Notes under the pieces: generated by a model | Seen by the model: only the letters and a program-made list of their open reading frames with translations | Database searches by the model: none | Told to the model about the DNA's origin: nothing | Source of the DNA: Coprinellus micaceus | Taxonomy: Eukaryota; Basidiomycota; Agaricomycetes; Agaricales; Psathyrellaceae | Direction of reading: 5' to 3' | NCBI GenBank assembly: GCA_951394405.1 | Contig: OX596340.1 | Location: 3,348,001 to 3,412,000, forward strand | DNA: 64,000 bases | Part shown: positions 11,473 through 23,799 of the stretch, piece by piece | How positions within the stretch are numbered: position 1 is the first letter of the stretch | How the letters are laid out: each line of letters begins with the position of its first letter | Made by a program: the position numbers and the translations under genes

Positions 11473-14060
11473 TTAATCGATGTGGCTGGAGTCTCGACTG
11501 CCAACTTGATGCCTCGAGGGGCCTACTATACCCCAGATTCCCCGAAGCCCAAGCAGATGCCCACCTGCTTCTGTGCGGACATGCGTGTGATAGGACAATA
11601 CAGGGTGGGTGTGTTGCACTTCTCCATGGTCGGCTGGGTCTATTAGTGGGTGCGGAGATATGCCCGGACGCAAGGGGTACGCCTCTGCAGAGCGGGAATC
11701 ATAGTGCCAAGGCGCGAAAGTGGACCATAGCGTTTCCCACGTGGTAGGTGTGCGCCACGACTTCTCCTCGCACCATTGCAAGATGGCACTCCTCCAAACT
11801 CGGCAGCTGTATGTGCACAACAGTACCGAGCACTAGACATATTGGCTAATCAATTCCGAGGACTCTTTGATTGTACAACACTTCTACTCACCGAATCACA
11901 CAAGACCATCCGCCCCATAAGGTCCACTCTGGTATGCCGGGATTACGCTGGAATTACACCTGAACATCCCTTCATAAGTGCCACTACAAAACGTTGGGAT
12001 TACGGTCGAGGATACAAAGGGAATACGCCGCTTTTTGGCTGTAAATTTCGATTACAAAGGGATTGCATGCCACTTACGCCCAGCGTAATCCCATCGTGAT
12101 TTGGGTGGCAAAACGGCCATGTTTGCTGGTGTTTCCCCGGCGTAATAAAGTCGAGACTACGCAAGACCAGGCCTTGTGTCATGAACCAGATTGAATACCT
12201 GGGGAAGTGCTTTTAATCTCTCTTTGTCCTCGAGATTATCGATCCACCACTCAACATCGCTGGGTGTATAATTGAATTGAGACCGCCTAGTCTCGACATG
12301 CCATACATGTCTGCGGCAAAATTTTGCGACGAATTGTCGATGAATGGGATCATTCAATGTGCCCTGCGGCCCTCTGTCTGCGCCGCAATCAGTACACCAA
12401 GCGCGACTAGAAAAAGGATTAGACATACGTTTTAAAACTCGATAGTAACGTTCACGTTTGATTGCCTCGATTCGTGTGTGGTGGTTGCCGTAGGCCTGAT
12501 GAACGCGCGCTTCGTCCTTCAAGAAGTCGAGGAACGATTTGTGGTAGAAATGAAACGCATACATGCCGTTTTCGTTGTTGATGCCGACCAGGGACGCTAG
12601 GTTCTTGAGCAAGAATTCTCCCTCTCCGGGGGACGATTCGAGAAGCGCTTTTGTGTACCATGCGTCTTCGGGGTCGCTTTCCTGGAGTGTAAGGAGCCAT
12701 TCCATGGCAAGAGTAGGATTGGGGCTTGTCTTCAAGATACGCGTATACAACGCATGAAGCGCTGCATAAGGATTTGTGGTATTTATGCTGCGCCACCCCA
12801 GGATGCGATTGAGCTGTTCGGGTGGCGGGTGCGTGGTGTCGTCCCCGACAAATCGAATGATCGTCTCGGCGTGGATGAATTGGCCGGACGCCTCTCGAAC
12901 GAGGAGTTTGATGACGTCCTGGGACGGCCAACTGGATGGGAGGTTGAACTGTCGCCGAATCTCGCTAAACTTGGCTTCGAGGAAAAGGGCGATGTCAGCG
13001 TCGGGGTTGTACTTGTCGTCGAGAAACACTTCAACCATCGCTGTGAGACAAGTATCGAAGAAACCCCGTATGGCGGGCTCGGGTCTGCTGACTACGACGA
13101 TACGGAAAGGGAAGAAAGGGTCGGCTGCGGCGCGCGCGAGAACAGAGAGGATCTCGATGTGATTTTCTTCCTTCGACCGCCGAGACGTATGGGATGTGTT
13201 ACTGTTAGACTTGTCGAGAGCATCAGCGCCACATTCATCAACCGCGTCTACGATGATTGCTGTTGGCCATCTTGATGGATCCGACTTCCCAGCGACACGG
13301 CGCAAGGGAGCCAGAACCAATTCTTCGAGCTGTTGGTCCAGAGTTTTCTTGAAAACAACAGGGTTGTTCTCGATTGCCGAAAGCACCTCCTCCTTAAGAC
13401 CGCAGATGGATTCGTGCTGAAGAAGTTGGTAGATGATCGTGAGGAGTAGCGCTTTCTTTGAGCGCCGGATTGGCGATCGAGAGGATGCCGAGAAGAAGTA
13501 ACTGGCTGCGAGGAGTCCCTCCTTCTGGCACCTGTCGGCTAAGGTTCCCGCGATAGCTGACTTCCCTGTCCCTGCTGGGCCAGTTATCCACAGTATAGTA
13601 CGCCTAGGACCCCCGAGGGTGCCGCCATGGCGTATCCAGCTAAAGATTTCGGTCTGAACTACGACCCTTGTCTGTGGAAGACACTTGGGCGCGCCAGAGC
13701 GCTCGTCAGAGTCGTGTATTGCGCCGCTGGCGATGTTCTCCTCTAGGCCTGAGGAGAGGACTTCTGTGAACACCTTGCCCTTTGTTGGCCGCAAGGAATG
13801 ATGAACTTACGATCAAGGGTGGCTTTACCCGAGGAAACGTGAACATGCTTGACAGTGGTCGTTCGGTGGTCGATATAGTCCCCCGCAATGGTGTGGAGGT
13901 TAGCTTCTTGAGCCACCACGGACGGGCGCCTATTGTCTGCTGGCCAGCAGCTGGATGCGCGAAGCCCCAGGACTGTGGCAGTAGTGGGGAGAGGGAAGTG
14001 TACCCAGATCAGGGGCTGAGAGTGGCTGAAGGAAGAGCCATCGTGAGTGGAATCTTGCAT
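11473..14060 (-). CDS. NACHT-domain STAND ATPase (NLR-like protein B)
   Basis: About 711 aa if spliced as proposed. Exons (minus): 14060-13811, 13763-12429, 12377-~12187, 11832-11473. The first two introns (47 and 51 bp) are clean and in phase. The third would be about 354 bp with a poor donor (GTTCAT), unlike the roughly 60-bp intron at this point in paralogues, and it contains an inverted-repeat insert (11939-12092). Exon 1 holds the N-terminal motif as TIAGDYIDHR. The NACHT domain has Walker A GPAGTGKSAIAG and Walker B IIVDAVDECG. The C-terminal part has DVEWWIDNL and cysteines in C-x4-C-x3-C-x10-C spacing. It is closer to D than to A, C or E (GAIHDSDERS, VDAVDEC). The ATG at 14060 is the only in-frame choice upstream, so the first ~60 residues are uncertain. 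The long third intron raises the possibility that the gene is impaired. Confidence 0.75.
11939..12092. repeat. Short inverted-repeat insert in an intron of NACHT gene B
   Basis: GGGATTACGCTGG at 11939-11951 is the exact reverse complement of CCAGCGTAATCCC at 12080-12092. GATTACG/GATTACA-type words recur between and just outside these arms. The insert explains why this intron is several times longer than its equivalents in genes A, C, D and E. It may be a small MITE; no target duplication was confirmed. Confidence 0.4.
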
Positions 14061-14479
14061 CGAGATGGCGTAGGTTGGAGAAGCAAATGCAGCGGGCCCA
14101 CCGCAGTGCACTTGGCCCGATTCGGTTTGAAACACCGAAAGCGGTGCTGTGACTTTGCCTATATTACAACTACCTAGCGCAGACGGAGCACCAGTAGCAC
14201 TAATGCGTGCTCCTAGGAGAATCCGGTGCTGCGCACAAAACTAGGCTGAGAGCGACCACACCTCGCATAGGGGCCACATGCTTCCCCAATGTAGATGAGA
14301 ACCATGCAAGACCGTCGGCCCACAGCGGAAATGCAGTGGCACCCCACCTACGCAAAGGTGACACCCGCGGCGACCTAGCCGTGCCCAGTGATCAGCTGGA
14401 GGATACAGGTCAACTTGTTTGAACGAAGCGTTCTAGAACAGAATAGGCCAAGTGGGTCCCCTCGTTTCATTTCATGCCA
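14061..14479. other. Upstream region of NACHT gene B
   Basis: No gene is recognised. The TTAAGCGCCC element found before genes A, C and E is not present at the expected position here. Confidence 0.35.
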
Positions 14480-16280
14480 AATCGCCGGACCCATCTATCC
14501 AGAGAAACGACTCGAGACTCGAGTTCACCACCTCACCCAATAGCTCGCCCTTACCTGCCTCTAAAACGCCAAAGACGTCAGTCACTGTCTCGACATCACC
14601 CCTAGGGGCGGTATTGGGATAGAACAGCAACGGGGAACCAACTCTGATGGGAAAAGGCGATAGAGAAGGAGCCCTTGGTCTCGACAGCGACGTTTACGAC
14701 GACCGCATGTGGCCAATCGCCGCACGAGATTCCGGTGCTTGAAGAAAATACAAGTCACATATTCATCTGTCGGCCAGATGGTCAGGGAGAGGGCACTACG
14801 CCATTCGACCCCGCACACCGACATCCGTCCTGTTTGACGCATCGCCCAAACCTCTCGACGAGGTCATCAACCCCGTTTCTCCCCAAATTGATCTCAATCC
14901 CCAGTCGAAGATTCCAATGCCCCCCACCGTCGTCAACTTCAAGTAAACCGTCCCAGGCCATCGCGGTCACCGACCCCCACGGTGTTTAGACCGGACCCTT
15001 ATGCCTTCACCAGGTCGACATAGACATGCTACACGTCGCTTGGGGGAGGTGCTGTTAAACTCGGTGGGTCGGGTGAGCTCGCTTACAGCAAGCGTTCGAG
15101 CTAGAGGCAGGAGATACATTGAAACGAGGTGCCTGATTTCGAGCGAGTTCGAGGCCGGGCGAGGTGAATTTGAGTCGCTTGAGGTCAATGTCGCGCCGGA
15201 GACGTGTTCTAACGCGTCTTTCGTCGGCTACCAGGGGTAGGCAGTCGCGTGGAGGTGGATTGAGGAGGGCGAGGAGATAGGGATAGGTTAGGGAAGGAGT
15301 TTGAATATCGGACCTGGAGGTGTGCGTGCATCTACGCCAGGTAAGCATTCGTTCAAATCCGACAGGTATCCGAGTTTTGTAACGATCTTGTCCAGAATCA
15401 CGTTAGAGACACTTCGGAACGCGACGCCGAGGCCCTCGAATCGTCCTGGTCCAGGAACGTGGATGAAAAGAACAGAGAGGGAGGCAATTGAGGGCCGTAG
15501 TGGATGTGAAAGAGGTTTGTAATGGTCGAAGCGATCTTGAAGGAAGGCGTGGAGAGGGAGATCGTCCTGGTCTCGGATTAGCGCAATGAATCGTGTAAGA
15601 GTTGCTTGGAGGACTTACACTGACTTACGACGCGTCTTCAAGTCGTTACGTCCTCGTGTCTATGAGAAGTCGCTCCGGTGCAACCAGAAGCCTTCGTCAT
15701 CCCATTCTCCCTCTACCTTTCTTGTCATCGCCTTCCTGCCCGAATACGAGAGACTGGAATTGTCTTTTCCAAGCAGAGAACCGAGATCCGGAGCTCGAAA
15801 TGAGCCATTTGGGGAGGGGTTGCGAATAGTGAGGTGAATGTGAGGGCCAGGAGATGGGGAGTATCTTGTGTTACATAGTGAAAGTATACATCTCCATCGA
15901 GAGCGTTGAGGTTGTGGTCAGCAAGATGGGCTGGGCGTCTAACATGAGCGCTGCACGGAAGAGGAGAGAGAGCTGTCGATGGCGCCCTTTATTCTGGCGC
16001 TTCGAACATCGGGTCAGTGTCGGCCCGTCTCTGTGGCTGTGCCGCACCTCTCGCAAAAGCTCGGGTGAGGTGAGTGACTCGAATGCCTCCTCTTCCTCTC
16101 CAGTTCCCACTCTGCTTAGAACGCCGACGTATCGGCGGACGTGTGCTGGGCGCCTATTCGTGGCGCTTAAAAGCCTCGAGGACAACGTCACTGACACCCA
16201 CGCGGCGTCACGCCACTTTAATTACGACACCACGGGCTTAAATCCAGACTCCTCGCCTCCGGACTTCCATTAGACGCCTC
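14480..16280 (-). pseudogene. Decayed multi-exon segment, copy 2 (unidentified)
   Basis: This is the diverged counterpart of about 6290-8150. The clearest nucleotide match is around 14520-14580, where CTCGAGTTCACCACCTCACC corresponds to a near-identical word at about 6320-6340, and both are followed by a CTGCCTCTAA/CGGCCTCTAA block and CCAAAGACG. Minus-strand frames with arginine-rich (about 15150-15210) and glycine-rich (about 14880-14980) blocks also correspond. No continuous coding sequence could be built. Confidence 0.35.
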
Positions 16281-17116
16281 CCTCCCTCAACCCTCCCTAG
16301 CATTAGCAACCATCACATTCCCATTCCCCCTTTCAGACCGGTGCCGTGACTCCGAGGTTGTGCTCACTGCTAAAGTTCCTCGAGATCAAGCCCCAACGGA
16401 ATACGCACCAGGGCACCGCAGCTTCATTGATACGGGCCCCTCTCCTAGATCGCACCCCCTCCCCTCATCCCAATCCCCTAAACGGTAAAACGGCAATTGC
16501 TAAACTGTGATTCTGCACTCTCTTTGGAAGTCCCCTTCGCTGCATGACCCTACCACACTATACCCTCGCCTCCCCCTTCCTCCACTTCAAAAAACATTCT
16601 CTCAGCGCTCTTTCTATCCCCCCGGCACCCCACCCCCGTCGGCTCTCATTTCTCGCACCAGCACTTAGCCTCGACGGTTGCACCGTATCGGTGAGTTGGA
16701 GCAAAGTCTGCACTCTCGATGCCGTGACCTGAGAATGGGACACGACTAGTAGCGGGTTATGTAGCATTGGCGGAACATGATTGAACCATCCCTGTGATTC
16801 ACCGCGCCGAAATAGAGACGTCGCCAGTTCGACGACGGTGTGGATCGGACGAACAACACGAGATCAAAGATCCACAGCGAGGTGGTGCGGTGCGACGGAG
16901 GAGAGATATGGTTGAGGTGGGATGAAAGGATGTAGGTGGGCACAGCGAATCGCCTGGGGCATGTTTGAGCACTTACCGGGCATCTAGAAGTCGGTTTGTG
17001 GACCTACATCCTCGTCACCATCGCATCTCGTCGATGATAGGGACATGCGCGATCCCGTGAAGATGTACGTAGATTCAAGGGACCAGTCAAGTAAGATACA
17101 TCTTCCTGCCTTGAAT
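16281..17116. other. Intergenic, no gene recognised
   Basis: This pyrimidine-rich segment lies between the decayed copy and the 3' end of NACHT gene C. Nothing supportable was seen on either strand. Confidence 0.35.
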
Positions 17117-19152
17117 CTAGGCTTGCCCACCAGGCGGGTCGCGTAACGGGTATTCCTGTTTGTTTGCCCCGTACATGTACTTTTGTTTCTTGAACCTGTC
17201 CTGGAACATCTCGGCCGCTGTGGGGACACGCCAACCCTCCCGTTCGCAGTGTTGCAGTATGGCCTTTCTCCAGACATCACAAGCGGGGAGGCAGTGATAC
17301 CAGCGACACTTGAACATCGCGGAAATCAGTTGATACATTTGGTGAACAGGAAGGGCATCGTAACTTACTTTCTGGTGAACTGAAGCGAACATACAGGGAA
17401 TGTCGTCGTTCTTGGATTCGGGAACGTTGCCCAACCACCACTCGACATCGCTCGACGAGTATCTGGCACGACGATCAATATACCTTTCGAACCATTTGCA
17501 AAAGTGGCCAGGGAAGTCTTTTGATAGTGTGTATGTCGAAGCATTGGTATTGGCTTGAGAGCCTTTCCCTGCAATAATATGAGTGTCGCGAACGAGATCA
17601 AAGACCGAAATTCAACACGAACCTCGCAAGACGTCATAGTAGCGTTCCTCGGTGAAACGGGCGACGTCTTCCTTCCCTACGTGAAGCTCGGCACTTCGAG
17701 TCGGGTCTCCGAGGAAGTCGAGCAATGATTTATGGTAGAAACGGAAGCGAGATCCCTCTTGCTCATCCGCCAGCCCAACCAACGACGTCAAACTCCCCAA
17801 CACATACTCCGTCTCACCAGAGTAAGACTCGAGCAGTTCCTTGAGGTACCAGGCCGGATGGTTGACGTTTGAATGGCCGTGTATGAGCAGCAACCATTTT
17901 ACTGACAGCGCATGGTCCGGACTGGTGTGCAAGATACGTTTATATAAAGCATCAAGGGGCGCGAAAGGTTGGACCTTGTCGAGACGTCGCCACTCTAGCA
18001 GCCGGCTGAGCTGCTTTTGAGGTGGCCCTTGGCGAGGGTTATCGAGAAATCGGATGACGGTCGCAGCGTAAATGAATTGTCCAGAGGCTTCCTTGACGAG
18101 GAGGTCGACGACATCCTTGGATGCCCAGGTCGGCGGGAGTTTAAATCGGCGGCGAATGTCGCTGAACATTGCTTCGAGGAAAAGTCGGATGTCGGAATCC
18201 GGATCGTACCTGTCATCGAGGAAGATATTGAGGGCGAGGTCTGGGGATGTGGAGAAGAAGTGTCGGATGACTGGCTCGGGTCGGCTGGCGATGACAACGC
18301 GGAAGGGGAATGAAGGGTCTGCGCTTGCGCGGGATAACGCAGAGAGGATTTCCTTGTGAGCCGTCGTCCTCGATTCCTGACTGTCTCTTTCCGTGCCAAC
18401 GTCCAACTCGCTATTGCCCTGGCATTCGTCCAACCCATCGACTATAATGACCTGTGGCCAATTTTGACGATTCGAAAGCCCGGCGACCTTGCGAAGCGGC
18501 TTCAACACGAGTTCTTCAAGTTGCTGGTCCAGATGCCTTTCGAACACCATTGGATCGTCTTCGATGACGGCGAGGACCTCCTCCTTCAAACCAACAATAG
18601 GTTTGTGTTGGATAAGCCTATAGATGAGGGTGGGTATGACCGGCTTCTTCCAGCGCCGATTCTTGGACCCAACGAAGGCCGAGAAGAAGAAGCTTGCCGC
18701 GAGTAGGCCAGCCTTGTAGCATTCGTCCGCAATTGTTCCAGCGATTGCGGTCTTGCCGGATCCAGCAGGACCGGTAAGCCAAAGGACCTTCATTGGAATG
18801 TCGTCTTCGTCGCCATGTCGAATCCAGCTCATTATTTCCTTCTGTACAGCGGTCCTCGTTTCTGGATGACATTTGGGCGCATCAGGGCCTCGCTCTGCAG
18901 AGTCGTGGAGGGCGCCGTCTGCCACGTGTTGGAGCAACCGTTGAAAGGCTGCAAAGAAGGAGCGTTTTGAGTGAGCAATTCGAGTTTCAAAGCGAGATAA
19001 GGTTCAGACGTACGATCAATACCATGTCTACCAGAGTTAGAAAGCTGGATAGTCGTCCTGCTGTAATCATGATATCCCCCCGCGACGTTTCGAACATGAG
19101 CGTTTCTTGCGACAATGGGCTGTGTGCTCGAAAGCAGCTCATCGGCATGCAT
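17117..19152 (-). CDS. NACHT-domain STAND ATPase (NLR-like protein C)
   Basis: About 618 aa. Exons (minus): 19152-19014, 18948-17623, 17568-17369, 17308-17117; introns of 65, 54 and 60 bp, all in phase with the equivalents in A and E (one donor is GTTCGT). Exon 1 contains NVAGGYHDYS. Exon 2 contains HVADGALHDSAERGPDAPKC, Walker A GPAGSGKTAIAG and Walker B VIIVDGLDECQG, and an ASRPEP block. Exon 3 has the DVEWWLGN segment, and exon 4 has CRWYHCLPAC then VWRKAILQHC, giving the C-x4-C-x3-C-x10-C pattern. The product is probably a cytosolic nucleotide-driven switch in non-self recognition; this is inferred from the family. ATG 19152 is supported by alignment with A and E. It is separated from the KHA1 gene by about 450 bp. 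Confidence 0.9.
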
Positions 19153-19238
19153 TTCAACTCGCGCTGAATTGGCGGGGAAACCCAGATGGCCGGTCTAGTG
19201 ACAATGGAGGGAGAAAGCAAGGGACAGCCTTCGGCGAT

Positions 19239-19248
19239 GGGCGCTTAA
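19239..19248 (-). promoter_or_regulatory. TTAAGCGCCC promoter element of NACHT gene C
   Basis: The decamer TTAAGCGCCC, in the coding orientation, lies 87 bp upstream of ATG 19152. It matches the sites before genes A and E in sequence, orientation and spacing. Confidence 0.5.
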
Positions 19249-19605
19249 CTGAATTGGCTGTGCACTTCCCTTCCCACGCTCCGTAGGTATGAGTCGTATG
19301 ACCACTGCCGATATCTGGTGCTTGTTCTTTGAACCCGCTCTCTGAACTTGCGCTGTATTGATCGAACACCCCAAGCTCAACTTATCAAATGACGCATAAA
19401 TCTTGCAGATGGTTTTATAAACGTAAGGCACGGGTATGCAGGAGACAACAGGAGTGGTCGGTGTAGGCATCTACTATGCAACAACAAAATGTCATGAAAG
19501 TTCGTAAAGCGCGGCGGGGTATATCATACACGGAGAAAAAAGGGTCATTAAAGCAACATCACCATCCGTCCGTCCCACTTACACCATCCACCCGCATCCA
19601 CCCGG
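19249..19605. other. Intergenic between NACHT gene C and KHA1
   Basis: No gene is recognised. It holds the distal upstream region of gene C and the 3' flank of the antiporter gene. Confidence 0.4.
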
Positions 19606-22600
19606 TCACTCCACACTCCCACCCGTCGCCGCCTGAAGGACCACAATCCCATCCCCCACACCCGCGAGGACAAACGCACTCGCCACATCCCCAATCGCCT
19701 TCTTCACCTCCGGCCCCACCCCTCCAAACTCCTCCATAAGTTCCTTCACCTCATTCCGATGATCCTGAACTGCAAGCCTCCTACTCCGCCCAGTCACGAT
19801 AATCAGTCTTCCTGCGCCGATTCCGCCCTTATCCATAATCGAGGTGCCAGGGCGCTTGGACTCCGTGGTGCTGTGTCTTGGGGACCGAGGAGCGGTGGTA
19901 ATGACGTTCGTATCGCCAATATCTGCCTCCTTATCCGGGTCCTCCTCTTCGCCCCCACTCGCCGACTTCCGCAGCCTCAACGTCGGAGGCTGGGGAACGT
20001 CCAACTCCCCCTCATCTTCATCTTCATCTTCAATCCCAGCGCACTGCTTCGCCTCGTTGATCGCCGTGTGCAATAGCACATGAGTTCCGATCTCTCTAAA
20101 GGTCACTCTGGGATGACGAGACGACGACGAGCCCGACATGGAGGACGACGCGTCGTTGGGACCAGGGGGGGCCAAGCTATCACGCCGAGGCCGGGAAGGG
20201 GAGTAGGCGTATTTCGCCCAGAGAATGTTATCCGCGGTATCTGACTGGAGCCTCGTCTCCGTGTTATGCTGTCCGTAGAAGGTATCCGGAAATTCAGGGT
20301 TATTCTGCAGGGGAAAAGAAGCGAATTCAACGATCCATCCCAAATTAAGAACATTGAGCTACTCACAGAAGCAACGGTCAGCGCATTCGCCTCCTCATTA
20401 ACCTTCTTCAACCCAGCCTCATCCACGTCACCCAGCACATCCGGCTCCCTCTGCGCCAACCTCACAAGCGTCGCACTAACCCTCGGATTCTCCGCCAGCT
20501 GCATAACCAACTCCAACGCGGCCCTATCATCCGGGCCTCCAAAGAACGGCAAAAACAAATGCAAAGCGCTATTCGCGGACGAATGGAAGTTACTCTGGTC
20601 GACGAATAGCGCCACATCCGTCGTCGCCTGCGAGAACACCGCTCTCACGAACTGGGAGTGGGTCACAGACGCTGAGGATTCCGAACCTGCTTGAGTGGCG
20701 CCCTTGAATAGGGCATCGAATGGGTTGTGTACTGCAGGGGACTTGATTGCGGAGGTTGGAAGCACCGCTCCGGAATCGGGGTGCTTGGGGTGGGCTGCGG
20801 AACGGGGCGGGGGAAGGTGGCCGCCGCTGTAGGGGTCGTGGATGGGAGGCAGCCAGGGTAGCATGATCATGTCCGAATCCGTATTCCGTGCGTGCTCGAC
20901 GATCGTATACGCCAGCTCGTCGTGCTTGACAATCGAGAGTGAGGGTATGATCTTCATATCGTTGAGGGTCCCGAACATCCTGAAAGCCGAGAGCAGGGGG
21001 TCGCTTCTAAGTATGCTCTCCAGCGCTGATCCCTTCATGACGGCTGAAAGACGGTCTGAGAGCTCGACAACACGGAGAGCCTCCACAACAACCTGGTTCG
21101 CTTTCCGAGCGAAGGACCTAACACTATTGCTGGTGGGCTGACGGGTCTTCTCCTCTTCGCTCTGCGGGGAGATGATGACCGAAGGGTTCACGAGCTGAGT
21201 GAGAGCCATCATTCCTGGCAGATGCTCGAACCTGTCGAGAACAACTGTAAAACGAGTCTTGGATTCCTCGCGGGGTTTGGCTGATTTGCCCCCACCAGTT
21301 TCCCCATCCGTAACGTTGTTGAAGTTGGCACCCGTCGCTGCGGTGCGAACACGGTATTGGGGAGGGTAGAGCCACGTTACTAGAGGCGTCGTGACGAAGG
21401 TCAGGACGAGCGCTTCCAACACGAACATCGAAAAGACACGCTAGCGAAGGGATCAGGGTTTGTGGGACTGGATTAAGGGTTCGACAACATACTCTAGATA
21501 AGATCCCGGCGGAGAGTCCGACGTTTAGAACGATAAGTTCGATCAACCTGCAAGGCGTCAGCATGGAATAGTCTCAAAATACAAAGGAAGCAACTCACCC
21601 TTTGCAGCTCATCAACGACCCTATCGTCGCGCTCTCCCTCCAATTGAACCCGGCGAAGTATCTCGACGCAAGAAGGCAGCCGCCAAACTTGCCTACAAAC
21701 GCCGTGATCATAATAACGATCGTGAAAGCCCACGTCTCGCCATTATTCAACAAGCCTAGGTCCGTCGACAGGCCTGAAGTCGTGAAGTACTGCCAAGGTC
21801 TTGGTGTCAGTTCAAAAGACGCCCTTCTCCAAAAACACGATGTGATATGTAACTTGAACGCACCAGAGGCAAGAAAATAATCGAAGTCATATCCTCCAGC
21901 TTCTCTGTCAAGTGGATGGCCAGGCCCCCTTCTCGTGGGATGACAAGGCCCATGAGGAACGCGCCTGATAAAGCAGGTGAGCTCCGGTTTACCAGATGTG
22001 AAGAGGACGCCACGAACCGAAGATGGCATGCACCCCGATAATGTCCGTGAAGAATGCAGATGCGAAAAGCGATACAATGGCTGCGGTCATGAAGAACACG
22101 GACGGGCCGTTTTCAACTGGGGAGTTCTGTTAGTGGGGCCTTCTGGTGGTGGAAGAGGGAGCGGGGCGTACTGGAGCCAGTCTTCCTCGCTAGCCATTTC
22201 ATGGCCCATCGAACAGGATACAGTATGATGATCGTCCAACCAACGGCTACCAGAAGGATGTACAGAGCAGTTAATCCACTCCCAGCGTTGACCAGCGCGA
22301 TACTGAGGGCCAACAGAACCCATCCAACTGTAAAGGGGAGGTAAGCCATTACCCCAGTGAGAAACATAGGGCACATACGAATATCATTCCCCACTCCTGC
22401 TGACAAAACGACGATGCCGACGGTGGTGTCCATAATTTGGAGCTCTGTCAGGATACGGCACAACACAGGGAATGCCGTAATCGAGTAGGCCACCGCCGCG
22501 AAGAGCATGAAATGGGTAAATTCCACATCCTGGTCAACGAAGCGATTGTAGATGGGGACAGCCATGCCTGCCCCTAGCCCGAACGGGACTGCCATACCCG

Positions 22601-23265
22601 CGAGGGAGACAATCGCGGAGAGACGCGCATTGCGCTTGATGACCCCGCTGTCGATTTCCAGACCGACGATGAACATGAACAGGCAGAGGCCGATGGTCGC
22701 GACGAGGCTGAGGTATGGGCGTGACTCGTCCGGGAAGATGTGCTCTGTGAATCCGGGAATCCGGCCTTGAAGCGAGTTAGAACACGCCCCTCCCGGAATG
22801 TGATAGACTCACCCAGAGCGGTGGGGCCTAAGGCAATGTGAGCATGACCTCCCTCTCCAAACACAACAAGGGGACGCACCTAGGAGGATCCCTCCCAACA
22901 CCTCGGCGATCACCTTTGGCTGGCGTATCTTGCGGAGGCCCAGCGCGAGCAGGTTGGCCATACATATGATGATGCCTATGGACCCCAAAACGCGGGCGTC
23001 AGTGCTGGGCATGGCTGTCGAAGTCGAGGACGTCGAATCGAACGACTCTGACACTCACCGACCTGGACGATCCATAGCCTGATGGGGTCACGAGTGCTGA
23101 ACTTCGTCGGGTCCTTCCCGCTGAGCAGACCGCCCTAGGTAGAAAGAGGTAAGTAAGCTTCATTTTACGTCGCTATTCCCCCTCTCAACCCGCTGATAGA
23201 CGTACTTGTTCGTCTGCTGCTCGCTTCTGGAAGAGGCTGATAACCTGCCCCGAAAGCTGCCCCAT
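19606..23265 (-). CDS. KHA1: K+/H+ antiporter, KHA1 type (CPA2 family)
   Basis: About 1002 aa in 12 exons (minus): 23265-23206, 23134-23059, 22975-22880, 22827-22813, 22765-22379, 22327-22172, 22116-22018, 21964-21864, 21789-21599, 21547-21493, 21440-20367, 20304-19606. All phases close. The first ~430 residues are the sodium/proton-exchanger membrane domain, with family blocks IRQPKVIAEVLGGILLG, RIPGFTEHIFP, IGLCLFMFIVGLEID, SITAFPVLCRILTEL, the ion-binding SAGVGNDI, AFLMGLVIPREGGLA and EKLEDM. A hydrophilic tail of about 540 residues rich in Ser, Glu and Asp follows. The fourth exon is only 15 nt and encodes the conserved PTAL-G link. In yeast the homologue acts in the Golgi to exchange K+ for H+. 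Yeast Kha1 is somewhat shorter; the extra length is in the tail. Confidence 0.93.
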
Positions 23266-23799
23266 GCCAATCTACAGGTCGACTCGCCTTGAGCGAGGGA
23301 AGGGGGGAGAAAGTGGCGGTTGGAACCAAGATGTTCGCAAGACCGAATGTGGTAGGAGAGTGATATGATGGGGTGAGTATTTATTCTGTGATGAGAGTTG
23401 AGGCACCTTCCTGATCGGTCTGTCATTCCGAGCTAGTTCCCGGCCTCCATTCTCCTTGGTTTGGTTTTTGGAGACACTCGCTTGAGTAGTTCAATCTAGC
23501 TGGAAAGTTGCTGGACCCGTGGGCCAGTAGCTGAAGGAAGTTCGCTGGAATGGAGTTCAAAGCAAGCTATCAATCTGCCAATGTCTGAATCGTTGAACCT
23601 ACGTCATGCAACCTTGAATGAAGCGCTATTTATCGACAAGCTTCTTGAACTAAGAGATTTGCGCGGGGACGTGCTCCATTCGAGCACGCTAGATGTAGAG
23701 ACAGGGGATGTGTGTGCTTATGGGTCCAAGCTATGTGACGGCTCGTGCTCTTGGTACCAAGCGCCCAGCCCACCAGAAATAGTAATAAAATACCCCAAC
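23266..23799. other. KHA1 upstream region and F-box 3' flank
   Basis: No gene is recognised. The reading frames here are short and unconserved. Confidence 0.4.
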
